Positions 9,829-17,674 of a stretch of 64,000 nucleotides of DNA are shown here, piece by piece. The notes beneath the pieces were generated by a model that did no database searches, was not told the origin of the DNA, and was given only the letters and a program-made list of their open reading frames with translations. Source of the stretch: Streptococcus cristatus. GTDB lineage: Bacteria > Bacillota > Bacilli > Lactobacillales > Streptococcaceae. The stretch lies in assembly GCF_008369405.1 (NCBI RefSeq), contig NZ_VSJJ01000004.1, forward strand, positions 62,001 through 126,000, given 5' to 3'. A program made the translations under genes and the position numbers. Each line of letters opens with the position of its first letter. The first letter of the stretch is position 1.

Positions 9829-10674
9829 ATGAAAAATTATACCCTTAACAATGGCATCAAGATTCCAGTCTTGGGCTTTGGTACTTGGAAGGCTCAGGAC
9901 GGAGAAGAGGCTTATCAGTCAGTCTTGGCCGCTCTTAAGGCTGGCTATCGCCACATTGATACAGCAGCTATCTATAAGAATGAGGAGAGTGTCGGTCGGG
10001 CAATTAAAGATAGCGGTATTCCGCGTGAGGAGCTCTTCATCACAACCAAGCTCTGGAATAGCAAGCACACCTATGAAGCGGCCTTGGAAGCCTTTGACAG
10101 CTCTATGGAGCGTTTAGGGCTGGATTATCTGGATCTCTACCTCATCCATTGGCCAAATCCTAAGCCTGTACGAGAAGATGGAGCTTGGCAAAAGCGCAAT
10201 GCAGAAGTTTGGCGGGCCATGGAAGACCTCTATCAAGCTGGTAAGATCCGAGCGATCGGCGTCAGCAATTTCCTGCCTCATCACCTAGAGGCTCTGCTGG
10301 AAACGGCGCGCATCACTCCAGCTGTCAATCAAATCCGCCTAGCGCCAGGTGTCTATCAGACGGAGGCAGTGGACTTCTGCCGTGCCCATGATATCCTACT
10401 TGAAGCTTGGGGACCATTTGGCCAGGGCGAACTCTTCCAAAATCCAGCCGTACAGGCGATAGCAGATAAGTATGGCAAGACCATTGCCCAAATTGCTCTA
10501 GCTTGGAGTCTACAAGAAGGCTTCCTACCCCTGCCTAAATCAGTCACTCCGAGCCGGATTGCTAGCAATCTAGACTGCTTTGACATCGAACTGAGCCCTG
10601 CTGACCTAGAGATTCTTAAAAATATCAGCGGTTTGGAAGGCGGAGCACCTAATCCAGATAGGATGGATTTTTAA
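9829..10674 (+). CDS. Aldo/keto reductase (AKR5-like)
   Basis: This is a cytoplasmic NADPH-dependent oxidoreductase of the aldo/keto reductase superfamily, related to 2,5-diketogluconate and methylglyoxal reductases. All four catalytic residues are visible: D44 and Y49 in HIDTAAIYKNEE, K74 in ITTKLW and H107 in LIHWPNP. GVSNF and the late LPKS...R cofactor-binding region are also present. The length of 281 residues is standard. The start follows AAGGAGAAGAAAT. Substrate cannot be told from sequence. Confidence 0.92.
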   Translation: MKNYTLNNGIKIPVLGFGTWKAQDGEEAYQSVLAALKAGYRHIDTAAIYKNEESVGRAIKDSGIPREELFITTKLWNSKHTYEAALEAFDSSMERLGLDYLDLYLIHWPNPKPVREDGAWQKRNAEVWRAMEDLYQAGKIRAIGVSNFLPHHLEALLETARITPAVNQIRLAPGVYQTEAVDFCRAHDILLEAWGPFGQGELFQNPAVQAIADKYGKTIAQIALAWSLQEGFLPLPKSVTPSRIASNLDCFDIELSPADLEILKNISGLEGGAPNPDRMDF

Positions 10675-10750
10675 ACCTCTGACGTGTATCAGTTGAGTTG
10701 AAATCAAGCTACTCTCTGTATTAGTTATTGGTATTTAATGAAGTTTTGTA

Positions 10751-10860
10751 GTGACCTAGCCTCGGCCGGTCACTTTTCTTATAGATTCATTGTAACCTAG
10801 GCCTCGGCCGATCACTTTTCCTATAGATTCATGGCAACCTAGGTCTAGAAGGCTCTTTTC
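10751..10860 (+). repeat. Short tandem repeat (unit about 41-42 bp) in the intergenic region
   Basis: Two and a half copies of a unit beginning GTRACCTAG, continuing CCTCGGCCG(G/A)TCACTTTTC and ending TATAGATTCAT. Each copy can fold through GTGACC/GGTCAC-type pairing followed by a short T run, like serial weak terminators. The remainder of 10675-11093 holds no gene that I can support. Confidence 0.7.
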
Positions 10861-11093
10861 TCTTTTATTTATAAAATCAATCGCTTCTCAGTCAACTTGT
10901 CGTCAAAAGCAAGTACCAGATGAGGGGCGATTTTTTGTAGTTTTCTTTTGAAAAAGAAGAAGAGCTGGGAAGAGGGTCCATTTTTTGAGAAAATGCCCCT
11001 TTCAGGGATAAAAAATGACATCTTAGGGCAAGAGACACCAAGCTTCATCTCTACATGCTATACTTGCTTTATCAAACATATTGGAGAGGTTTT

Positions 11094-11849
11094 ATGATAA
11101 ACACTACTTACACCATTCGTCCCTTGTCTTATAGCAATCTGACTCATCGTGAGTTTGAGAGTCTAATGGTTGATTCCTATCAGGTACTCACGATTTTTAC
11201 AAGCTCCTATAGAGATGAGGATATGTACAGCAAGCACCTAGAGGGCTTTCATAGCAAACTAGAGCAGTTTCAGGCTCAATTGGCTAATGTGGAAAAGAAA
11301 GACTCTATGAGTCTCGTAGAACTAGACAAGGAGCGAGATAACGCTCTAGTTGGTCTTTTTACCTTGCATAAGGGCTTTGCCAAAATTAAAGACAAGGATC
11401 TGAAAGAAGCCTACGAAAGCTTGGCTCCAGTCTTTAAAAAGTATAAGGATATCACCAAGCATACCAATGCTGTCGCAACTGCTGAAATTAAGAGTCTGCT
11501 TAAAACATTGCAGGAAGAGCCCTATCAGGGAGCTGTGACGAGTCTAGGCCTCCTCCCTATGCTAACGGCGCTCCTAGCAGCCCAAGGAGACTATGATAAA
11601 GTAGAAGCAGAAGCGCGTGCAGTCAAGTCAGCCAAGGAAGTCGGTAAAACCAAACAGCTACGCAACGAAATCTCCCGTACCTACGACCTCTTTGTGCGCT
11701 ACACAGCAGCCGTCGCAGAAGCCTATCCAGAGAGAACCCACTTGACCAAACTCCTTAAAGATCTCAATACGATCCGAGACAGCAAGCGCCGTTTGGTTGG
11801 TACAAATAAGAAAACAAAAACGGAAGAAGCAGGAGAGAAATCAGCATAA
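11094..11849 (+). CDS. DUF6261-like cytoplasmic protein, function unknown
   Basis: The product is 251 residues, soluble and rich in Lys/Glu helices, with no signal peptide or membrane segment. It opens NTTYTIRPLSYSNLTHREF, then long helices, a central EEPYQGAVTSLGLLPML segment and a basic C-terminus. From memory this resembles the helical DUF6261 family; I could not verify that. ATG at 11094 is preferred over 11055 because it follows TTGGAGAGG. It is flanked by a repeat-rich intergenic region and a clear terminator, so it is monocistronic. Confidence 0.6.
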   Translation: MINTTYTIRPLSYSNLTHREFESLMVDSYQVLTIFTSSYRDEDMYSKHLEGFHSKLEQFQAQLANVEKKDSMSLVELDKERDNALVGLFTLHKGFAKIKDKDLKEAYESLAPVFKKYKDITKHTNAVATAEIKSLLKTLQEEPYQGAVTSLGLLPMLTALLAAQGDYDKVEAEARAVKSAKEVGKTKQLRNEISRTYDLFVRYTAAVAEAYPERTHLTKLLKDLNTIRDSKRRLVGTNKKTKTEEAGEKSA

Positions 11850-11856
11850 AGAGAGA

Positions 11857-11888
11857 CCCCTTAGAAGTGAGATTCTAAGGGGATTTTT
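11857..11888 (+). terminator. Rho-independent terminator
   Basis: Stem CCCCTTAGAA (11857-11866) with TTCTAAGGGG (11873-11882), then ATTTTT. It closes the 11094 gene. Confidence 0.9.
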
Positions 11889-11898
11889 AGTGCTTTCG

Positions 11899-11907
11899 TG
11901 GTATAAT
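11899..11907 (+). promoter_or_regulatory. Extended -10 promoter of the HEPN-like orphan gene
   Basis: TGG followed by TATAAT (11902-11907), a TGn-extended -10 without a good -35. It is 41 bp upstream of the next start codon. Confidence 0.5.
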
Positions 11908-11948
11908 TTATTGAGTATATAGAAAGTTGATAGAGTAGGTGAAATAGT

Positions 11949-13088
11949 ATGGAAGAAGAAAATATTTTAGAGATCGTTTCTTTTCTACTTTTATTACAAG
12001 AGACTATAGAAGTAAAACAAATCTTATATCAAATGTGTAATTCTCTTGATGATTTTGATAAATCTGAAATATACATTTCTCTTCTCCCTATAGTATCTTC
12101 AGTTTGTTTAGGTTGGATAGATAAATTTCAGAAACATGGAAAAGCTGTTGATTTACCAGATGTACAAGGAGTTGATTTTATAACAATGTTGAAAAGCGTC
12201 AGGATAGGTTTAAAACTTTACTCAGATAAAAGAGTTGCGAACGCGTTTAAAAGATTGAATACTGATGCTAATGAACGGAAAAAAATGTTAGAGACTAATT
12301 ACAATTTTCTTCAAAAATTTAGAGTTAGTGTACTGGGGCAGCCTGATTTAGGTATATTTACTATTAACGATATGCCTTATGGTAACACAAGTCAAATGAG
12401 TATCTATCTTGAAGGACTATTTTCGTTAAATAAATTTGAAACTATAAATCAGTGGGGAGAAGGAATGAAACCTATTATGATTGACTATTCTCAAGCCTTA
12501 TCTACTTTTATAAATTCAATCGCTACAGAATTTGAAGAAAATTTTACTGTTGATTCAACAATGAAATTAAATATTTCTAATTATAAACTAAGCTATGTAG
12601 ATAAGTTTTTAATGGATACAAACAGACAAAATATTTTACTTGGTGATTTGCTACTTGAAGCTCAGTTACAGTTATTCAATATTTTATGTCAAAATAATTT
12701 TATAAATGTTTTACTTCCCAATATATTTCAAAGCACAGGTAATTTATTTTATCGATCAAAATTACAATCATATTTAGTTAGTGTACATACTATAAAAAAA
12801 CTAGTTAGTAAATACTCTGAAAGTATAGATTTTCAATTAGTGAATGAGTTAGAAAAAATTATTGAAGTAAAAAATAATTTTTTCTCAGCTAATAATCAAT
12901 TTAGAAATAATATTTTTCACTATTCTATTACAGAAATTTCTTTTTCAAATTTTTCTAACCCCCAAAATTACTTCAGGGAGTTTGTTGAAAGCTATATAGA
13001 TATAAGTTTCGATGATTTTATGAAAATAATTGATGAAGAGATAGAGAAAATTAATAGAGTTGTGGAACAACTAATAAAATATAGATAA
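11949..13088 (+). CDS. AT-rich orphan protein with RNxxxH motif; possible HEPN-type RNase
   Basis: I do not recognise this 379-residue protein. It is mainly helical with a weakly hydrophobic stretch near 44-56. The C-terminal third carries FRNNIFHY, so R319-N320-x3-H324 matches the RNxxxH signature of HEPN ribonucleases (RX4-6H class), with predicted helices on both sides as that fold needs. HEPN proteins act in abortive infection, toxin-antitoxin and CRISPR systems, often cutting RNA. The gene is much more AT-rich than its neighbours and stands alone between two terminators, which suggests acquisition by transfer. One motif is weak evidence; it could be a non-catalytic scaffold or a different family. 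The start follows GTAGGTGAAATAGT. Confidence 0.6.
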   Translation: MEEENILEIVSFLLLLQETIEVKQILYQMCNSLDDFDKSEIYISLLPIVSSVCLGWIDKFQKHGKAVDLPDVQGVDFITMLKSVRIGLKLYSDKRVANAFKRLNTDANERKKMLETNYNFLQKFRVSVLGQPDLGIFTINDMPYGNTSQMSIYLEGLFSLNKFETINQWGEGMKPIMIDYSQALSTFINSIATEFEENFTVDSTMKLNISNYKLSYVDKFLMDTNRQNILLGDLLLEAQLQLFNILCQNNFINVLLPNIFQSTGNLFYRSKLQSYLVSVHTIKKLVSKYSESIDFQLVNELEKIIEVKNNFFSANNQFRNNIFHYSITEISFSNFSNPQNYFREFVESYIDISFDDFMKIIDEEIEKINRVVEQLIKYR

Positions 13089-13304
13089 TTTCTTATGATG
13101 GGGGTTATTCTAATCTAGAACGATATTTTTGATATTATAATTGAACAGAAAACAAACTCCACGGAGTTTATCTAGTTTGAAGAACAGTTGTACACTAATC
13201 CAGATAATCGGTTGCAAGAAATTTGGAAGATGAGAATATGTTTTTAGATAGTTGACCTATGACTAGTTTTAACCAGCTCACTTACTCCAATCACCCAACC
13301 CAAA

Positions 13305-13343
13305 AACCGCCTAGGGGAGTTCATCTCTAGGCGGTTCTTTTTT
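13305..13343. terminator. Bidirectional terminator between convergent genes
   Basis: AACCGCCTAG (13305-13314) pairs with CTAGGCGGTT (13327-13336), with an A run on the left and a T run on the right. It can serve the 11949 gene from one side and the HAD phosphatase from the other. Confidence 0.85.
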
Positions 13344-13347
13344 ATCT

Positions 13348-14160
13348 CTACAAGTAGAGCTCAGTCAGCTTGTGAGCTACACCGTCTTGGTCATTAGTGA
13401 GTTCAAGCTGTTGGTCGGCATAAGGCAGAAGGGTTTCGCTGGCGTTTTTCATGGCATAGCCTGTTCCTGCAAATTCCAGCATTTCGGTATCATTGTGCTC
13501 GTCACCAAAAGCAATCAGGTCTTTACGATCGGCATTGAGGATATTGAGTAGGTACTGGAGGGCGAAGGCCTTGTTGACACCTTTAGGGCCACATTCAAGG
13601 ATATTGAGAGGGCCGCCCCAGGTATTGATGGAGAGTTCATGCTGGTAAAAGGCATTCATCTCTTCAGCCAGAGCATATTTATCCGTAGCATGTGTTTGCA
13701 GCAAAATGGCATTTGGATTTTTGGTCACTAGCTGCGCCTGAAATTGATTTTCTGGCTTAAAGTTATCAATGCCAAAGAGCTTGGGATCTGCGATTTCTTC
13801 GTTGGTATTGGTGATGTAGAATTTCTTACGGTATTCTCCAGCGATGAAGTCAGCTTCGATTTCCTCTTTTCGTTGGACCATATCCAGTAAGAAAGACTTG
13901 TCTACGGTCAAGGATTGTTCAAATTCCCACTTTTGCTCAGGGATATGCGTCAGAGAGCCGTTGAAGTTTATCATGGGGGTATTCAGCTCTAATTCCTTAT
14001 AGAAGTCCAGAGCCATGCGGTAAGGACGGCCGGTAGTGATGATGACCTTGTGCCCTTTAGCCGATATTTTTTTGATAGTTTCTTTGGTAAAATCAGACAG
14101 CTTACTCTCAGAATTGAGCAAGGTTCCGTCCAAATCTACAGCAATTACTTTATTCGTCAT
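13348..14160 (-). CDS. Cof-type HAD-superfamily sugar-phosphate phosphatase
   Basis: The 270-residue product is a HAD IIB hydrolase of the Cof/YidA group, which dephosphorylates sugar phosphates and related metabolites in the cytoplasm. Motif I is D9-x-D11-GTL (AVDLDGTLLNS), motif II is ITTGRPY, the cap domain spans about 85-185, and motif IV is GDEHNDTEML. Length and order are typical. It is transcribed divergently from the DUF1361 gene from an extended -10 at 14200-14208 on this strand. Confidence 0.92.
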   Translation of the reverse strand: MTNKVIAVDLDGTLLNSESKLSDFTKETIKKISAKGHKVIITTGRPYRMALDFYKELELNTPMINFNGSLTHIPEQKWEFEQSLTVDKSFLLDMVQRKEEIEADFIAGEYRKKFYITNTNEEIADPKLFGIDNFKPENQFQAQLVTKNPNAILLQTHATDKYALAEEMNAFYQHELSINTWGGPLNILECGPKGVNKAFALQYLLNILNADRKDLIAFGDEHNDTEMLEFAGTGYAMKNASETLLPYADQQLELTNDQDGVAHKLTELYL

Positions 14161-14199
14161 TCTTTTTCCTCGTACAGTATCAATCAGTATAGTAAGTCT

Positions 14200-14243
14200 A
14201 TTATAACAGAATTAAGAATAAATGCCACAAGTTGTGGTATAAT
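14200..14243. promoter_or_regulatory. Divergent extended -10 promoters with a central palindrome
   Basis: On the minus strand TGT-TATAAT (TATAAT complementing 14200-14205) drives the HAD gene. On the plus strand TGG-TATAAT (14238-14243) drives the DUF1361 gene. Between them CCACAAGTTGTGG (14225-14237) is a 13-bp palindrome that abuts the plus-strand -10. Confidence 0.6.
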
Positions 14244-14323
14244 GTTTCCTCAATAGCTAAGACGAGTTAGATCGTTTGATAGTCTATGAGTGAGGAGAAT
14301 CGGAGTAAAGGGGGAAATCTTGT

Positions 14324-14926
14324 ATGCGTAAACCAATTTTGATTCATATTTTTTTCCTACTCATTGCATTTGTCGTGTATATTCAGGGAATTACGACCCG
14401 AGGACCAGACTTGATCTGGAATATGATTTTGGCCTTGATTGCCTATGACGCTGCCATCTTGACGACGATGTTTAAGAAGCAGAAGTGGCTTTATCCGCTC
14501 TTGCTGGTAGTTTGGCTGGCCTTTTATCCCAATACTTTTTATATGCTGACGGACTTGGTGCACATGACTTGGGTGGGAGATACCCTGTGGAACCCTGTCA
14601 GTATGCGTCTATTTATGGCTTTCGTGCTGAGCATTCTATTTGGCGTCTACTGCGGGATTGAAAGCTGGAATATTTTGCGTGAGCGCTGGAAGTTGACTTG
14701 GTGGCTGGATATGCTTGCGGTTGCGGCTCTGTCTTATCTGTCGAGTCTGGCCATTTATATCGGCCGTTATGACCGGCTCAACTCTTGGGATCTGGTGACG
14801 CGGCCTCAGCTAGTTGTCCAAAAGCTACTGGAAACCTTTCAGAAGGAACGACTGGTCTTTATCCTTGGATTTACCTTTATCCAAGTGATGACTTTGCTCT
14901 TTTTAAGCAGAGAAAATAAAAAATAA
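14324..14926 (+). CDS. DUF1361 integral membrane protein
   Basis: The 200-residue product has about six membrane segments spread over the whole chain. The family signature lies at FYPNTFYMLTDLVHM (about 67-81), with GIESW and YIGRYDRLNSWDLV further on. DUF1361 proteins are common in Firmicutes and have no established function. ATG at 14324 follows AAAGGGGGAAATCTTGT. It stands alone between a divergent HAD gene and the purine permease. Confidence 0.88.
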   Translation: MRKPILIHIFFLLIAFVVYIQGITTRGPDLIWNMILALIAYDAAILTTMFKKQKWLYPLLLVVWLAFYPNTFYMLTDLVHMTWVGDTLWNPVSMRLFMAFVLSILFGVYCGIESWNILRERWKLTWWLDMLAVAALSYLSSLAIYIGRYDRLNSWDLVTRPQLVVQKLLETFQKERLVFILGFTFIQVMTLLFLSRENKK

Positions 14927-14958
14927 GATACTTTAAAGTATTTTTTGGAGCATTAGGG

Positions 14959-15012
14959 TTGAAAAAGTGAATGTTTTTGAGTATAATCATATTATTGTTC
15001 GTAAAAAACGAA
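14959..15012 (+). promoter_or_regulatory. Purine permease promoter with inverted repeat at the transcription start
   Basis: TTGAAA (14959-14964), a 17-nt spacer and TATAAT (14982-14987). TTCGT (14998-15002), a short A-rich spacer and ACGAA (15008-15012) form an inverted repeat with CGAA cores at the predicted start. CGAA cores are typical of PurR boxes, so this could be a purine operator, but the spacing is unusual. Confidence 0.5.
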
Positions 15013-15090
15013 TAAGTAGCACTGTTTTAAAGAAAATCAGGAGTTCTCTTTTAATCAGTTGCCATAAAACAATTTAGGAGATTATCTATA

Positions 15091-16512
15091 ATGGATAAAT
15101 TATTTAAACTCAAAGAGCACGGTACGGATGTTCGTACGGAAGTTCTCGCTGGGTTAACGACTTTCTTTGCTATGAGCTACATCCTCTTTGTCAATCCAGC
15201 CATGCTGTCGCAAACGGGTATGCCGGCTCAAGGTGTCTTTCTAGCTACGATCATCGGATCCGTTGCTGGAACGCTCATGATGGCCTTTTATGCCAACCTC
15301 CCTTATGCACAGGCGCCAGGTATGGGGCTCAATGCCTTCTTTACTTTCACGGTTGTCTTTAGTTTGGGTTACACTTGGCAAGAAGCTTTGGGCATGGTCT
15401 TCATCTGTGGTCTGATCTCGCTCTTTATCACTTTGACCAAGATTCGGAAGGCTATTATCGAGTCCATTCCATCAGCTCTGCGTTCAGCTATTTCTGCTGG
15501 TATCGGTGTCTTTCTAGCTTATGTAGGGATTAAAAATGCCGGACTGTTGAAGTTTTCAATCGATCCAGGCAACTATGTAGTAGCTGGTAAGGGAGCTGAC
15601 CAAGCGAAGGCTGCTCTTACAGCAAACTCAGCTGCAACTCCAGGATTAGTTGATTTTAATAATCCAGCAGTTTTACTGGCTTTACTTGGTCTAGCGATTA
15701 CAGTTTTCTTTGTTATCAAGGGCATCAAGGGGGGCATTATCTTATCTATCTTTACAACGACAGTTGTAGCGATTGCTGTTGGCTTGGTAAACTTGTCTGC
15801 GATTGACTTCGGTCAGCACAATCTGTCAACAGCTCTGAAAGAACTTGGACAAGTTTTCGGGGTTGCGGTTGGTCCAGAAGGCTTGGGAGCTCTCTTTGCT
15901 GATACGGCGCGCCTACCTCAGACATTTATGGCTATCCTAGCCTTCTCTCTGACGGATATTTTTGACACCATCGGTACCTTGATTGGAACGGGTGAAAAAG
16001 TGGGTATCGTAGCGACTTCTGGTGAAAACCATGAGTCAGAAGGTTTAGACAAAGCTTTGTATTCTGACTTGATTGGGACAACTATCGGTGCGATTGCCGG
16101 AACATCTAACGTTACTACTTATGTAGAGTCTGCAGCTGGTATCGGAGCTGGCGGACGGACTGGTTTGACAGCCTTGGTTGTAGCGGTCTGCTTTGCGGTG
16201 TCTAGCTTCTTTAGCCCGCTGTTAGCCATCGTTCCGACAGCAGCAACTGCGCCAATTTTGATTGTCGTAGGGATCATGATGCTGAGCAGCTTGAAAAATA
16301 TCCAGTGGGATGATATGGCAGAAGCTATTCCAGCTTTCTTTACCTCCATCTTCATGGGCTTCACTTACAGCATCACAAACGGGATTGCAGCAGGCTTTAT
16401 CATGTATGCTCTTGTGAAAGTCATCAAAGGTCAAGCTAAGGATGTGCATCCAATGATTTGGATCTTAAACCTGCTCTTCATCCTTAACTTTATCAGCCTA
16501 GCTTTATCTTAA
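15091..16512 (+). CDS. NCS2-family purine (guanine/hypoxanthine/adenine) permease
   Basis: The 473-residue membrane protein is of the AzgA-like NCS2 branch (PbuG/PbuO), a proton-driven nucleobase importer. Recognisable segments are TEVLAGLTTFFAMSYILFVNP near the N-terminus, PGMGLNAFFTF, the helix-8 type motif FSLTDIFDTIGTLIG, SENHESEGLDKALYSD and AGTSNVTTYVESAAGIGAGGRTGL. All are standard for this branch. About 12-14 membrane segments are present. The RBS TTAGGAG sits rather far (about 11 nt) from ATG 15091. Its leader carries the CGAA inverted repeat described separately. Confidence 0.94.
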   Translation: MDKLFKLKEHGTDVRTEVLAGLTTFFAMSYILFVNPAMLSQTGMPAQGVFLATIIGSVAGTLMMAFYANLPYAQAPGMGLNAFFTFTVVFSLGYTWQEALGMVFICGLISLFITLTKIRKAIIESIPSALRSAISAGIGVFLAYVGIKNAGLLKFSIDPGNYVVAGKGADQAKAALTANSAATPGLVDFNNPAVLLALLGLAITVFFVIKGIKGGIILSIFTTTVVAIAVGLVNLSAIDFGQHNLSTALKELGQVFGVAVGPEGLGALFADTARLPQTFMAILAFSLTDIFDTIGTLIGTGEKVGIVATSGENHESEGLDKALYSDLIGTTIGAIAGTSNVTTYVESAAGIGAGGRTGLTALVVAVCFAVSSFFSPLLAIVPTAATAPILIVVGIMMLSSLKNIQWDDMAEAIPAFFTSIFMGFTYSITNGIAAGFIMYALVKVIKGQAKDVHPMIWILNLLFILNFISLALS

Positions 16513-16519
16513 GAACACT

Positions 16520-16548
16520 AAGAAGTTGGAAGTCTTCCAGCTTCTTTT
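16520..16548 (+). terminator. Terminator of the purine permease gene
   Basis: AAGAAGTTGGAAG and TTCCAGCTTCTT pair around a 2-nt loop and run into a six-T tract, 10 bp after the stop. Confidence 0.85.
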
Positions 16549-16698
16549 TTGCAGGAAAAGTTTAGGGGAAATGTCCTGATTCTCTTTCGAAATAGAAGTG
16601 AGTGACCTGCTTTGATCGGAGGATTTGGAGGGCTCATCTAATTTTTTTCAAACATTTTGCTATCTCTATTAGAAAATTTAGCGCAAACGCAAATCTTC

Positions 16699-16714
16699 TG
16701 GTATAATAAAAGAA
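16699..16714 (+). promoter_or_regulatory. Extended -10 placing the transcript start at the tsaE ATG
   Basis: TGG-TATAAT (TATAAT 16702-16707) ends 6 nt before ATG 16714. A start 7 nt after the -10 falls on the A of the ATG, so the message would be leaderless. No Shine-Dalgarno sequence precedes this ATG. Confidence 0.6.
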
Positions 16715-17154
16715 TGTTTAGTCATAATGAAGAAGAATTAATCAACTGGGGCCAGCGTCTTGGCAGCTTGCTTCAGGAGCAAGATGTTTTGGTTTTGACA
16801 GGAGACTTGGGTGCGGGTAAGACGACCTTTACCAAGGGCTTGGCCCAAGGCCTGGGCATCAAGCAGATGATTAAAAGTCCGACCTATACCATTGTTCGCG
16901 AGTATGAAGGACGTTTGCCGCTTTATCACTTAGATGTCTATCGGATTGGTGAGGATCCAGACTCGATTGACTTGGATGATTTTCTCTTTGGTGAGGGAGT
17001 TACTGTCATCGAGTGGGGAGAATTGCTAGGTGAAAGTTTACCAGATGATTATCTGAAGCTGACTCTTCTGAAGAAAGAAGACGGCCGTGAGCTAGTCTTT
17101 GAAAGTCAGGGGCGCCGTTCTCAGGAACTACTGGAGGAATTGCTGCATGGCTGA
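16714..17154 (+). CDS. tsaE: tRNA N6-threonylcarbamoyladenosine complex ATPase TsaE
   Basis: TsaE is the ATPase that works with TsaB and TsaD to attach threonylcarbamoyl to A37 of ANN-decoding tRNAs. The 146-residue product has Walker A GDLGAGKT (30-37), KSPTYTIVREY, PLYHLDVYR and the late VTVIEWGELL. ATG at 16714 gives the family-typical start MFSHNEEEL; the longer frame from 16657 would begin upstream of the promoter. It is the first gene of tsaE-GNAT-LCP, an order known in pneumococci and relatives. Confidence 0.93.
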   Translation: MFSHNEEELINWGQRLGSLLQEQDVLVLTGDLGAGKTTFTKGLAQGLGIKQMIKSPTYTIVREYEGRLPLYHLDVYRIGEDPDSIDLDDFLFGEGVTVIEWGELLGESLPDDYLKLTLLKKEDGRELVFESQGRRSQELLEELLHG

Positions 17155-17668
17155 GTTTGAATTGGCCTTGCGGGAGGCCGAAAAGGCGGATGCTGCTGAC
17201 TTGATTCGCTTTTTAAATCAAGTCGGTGCCGAGTCAGACTACATGACCTTAGATGAGGCGGGGATTTTGATGGATGAAGACCAGATGGCTCAGTTCATTC
17301 AGCATCAAGCTGATTCGGATAATCAGCTCTATCTCTTGGCCTTGCTTAATAATGAAATCGCTGGGATTGTCAGTATCACAGTGGATTTTCATGAGCGGAT
17401 TCGCCACATTGGGCAAGTCTTTATCGTTGTCAAAAAAGCCTTTTGGAATAAAGGCCTCGGTCGTATCCTGCTAGAAGAGGCTGTGGATTGGGCAGAGAAT
17501 GGAAGCAGTCTTCGCCGTTTGGAGCTGACTGTTCAGGTTAGAAATGAGCGAGCGGTTCATCTCTATAAAGAATTAGGATTTGAAATCGAAGGTCTGCAAA
17601 AAAGAGGGGCCTATTTAAGAGAAGGGATATTTCTAGATGTTTACCTGATGGGAAAACTGATAGATTGA
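17147..17668 (+). CDS. GNAT-family N-acetyltransferase
   Basis: The 173-residue product transfers an acetyl group from acetyl-CoA to an unknown amine. The acetyl-CoA loop is in VVKKAFWNKGLGRILLEEA, and the C-terminal VRNERAVHLYKELGFEIEG motif is the usual GNAT beta6-beta7 region. ATG at 17147 overlaps the tsaE stop by 8 bp and follows CTGGAGGAATTG; the longer frame from 17099 is rejected. It belongs to the tsaE operon, so translation is probably coupled. Protein or small-molecule substrates are both possible. Confidence 0.9.
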   Translation: MAEFELALREAEKADAADLIRFLNQVGAESDYMTLDEAGILMDEDQMAQFIQHQADSDNQLYLLALLNNEIAGIVSITVDFHERIRHIGQVFIVVKKAFWNKGLGRILLEEAVDWAENGSSLRRLELTVQVRNERAVHLYKELGFEIEGLQKRGAYLREGIFLDVYLMGKLID

Positions 17669-17674
17669 TGAAAT

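Noticed and set aside
14950-15090. Purine riboswitch before the NCS2 permease
   Set aside because: The leader lacks the conserved purine-aptamer core and is too short for aptamer plus terminator; only an inverted repeat is present.
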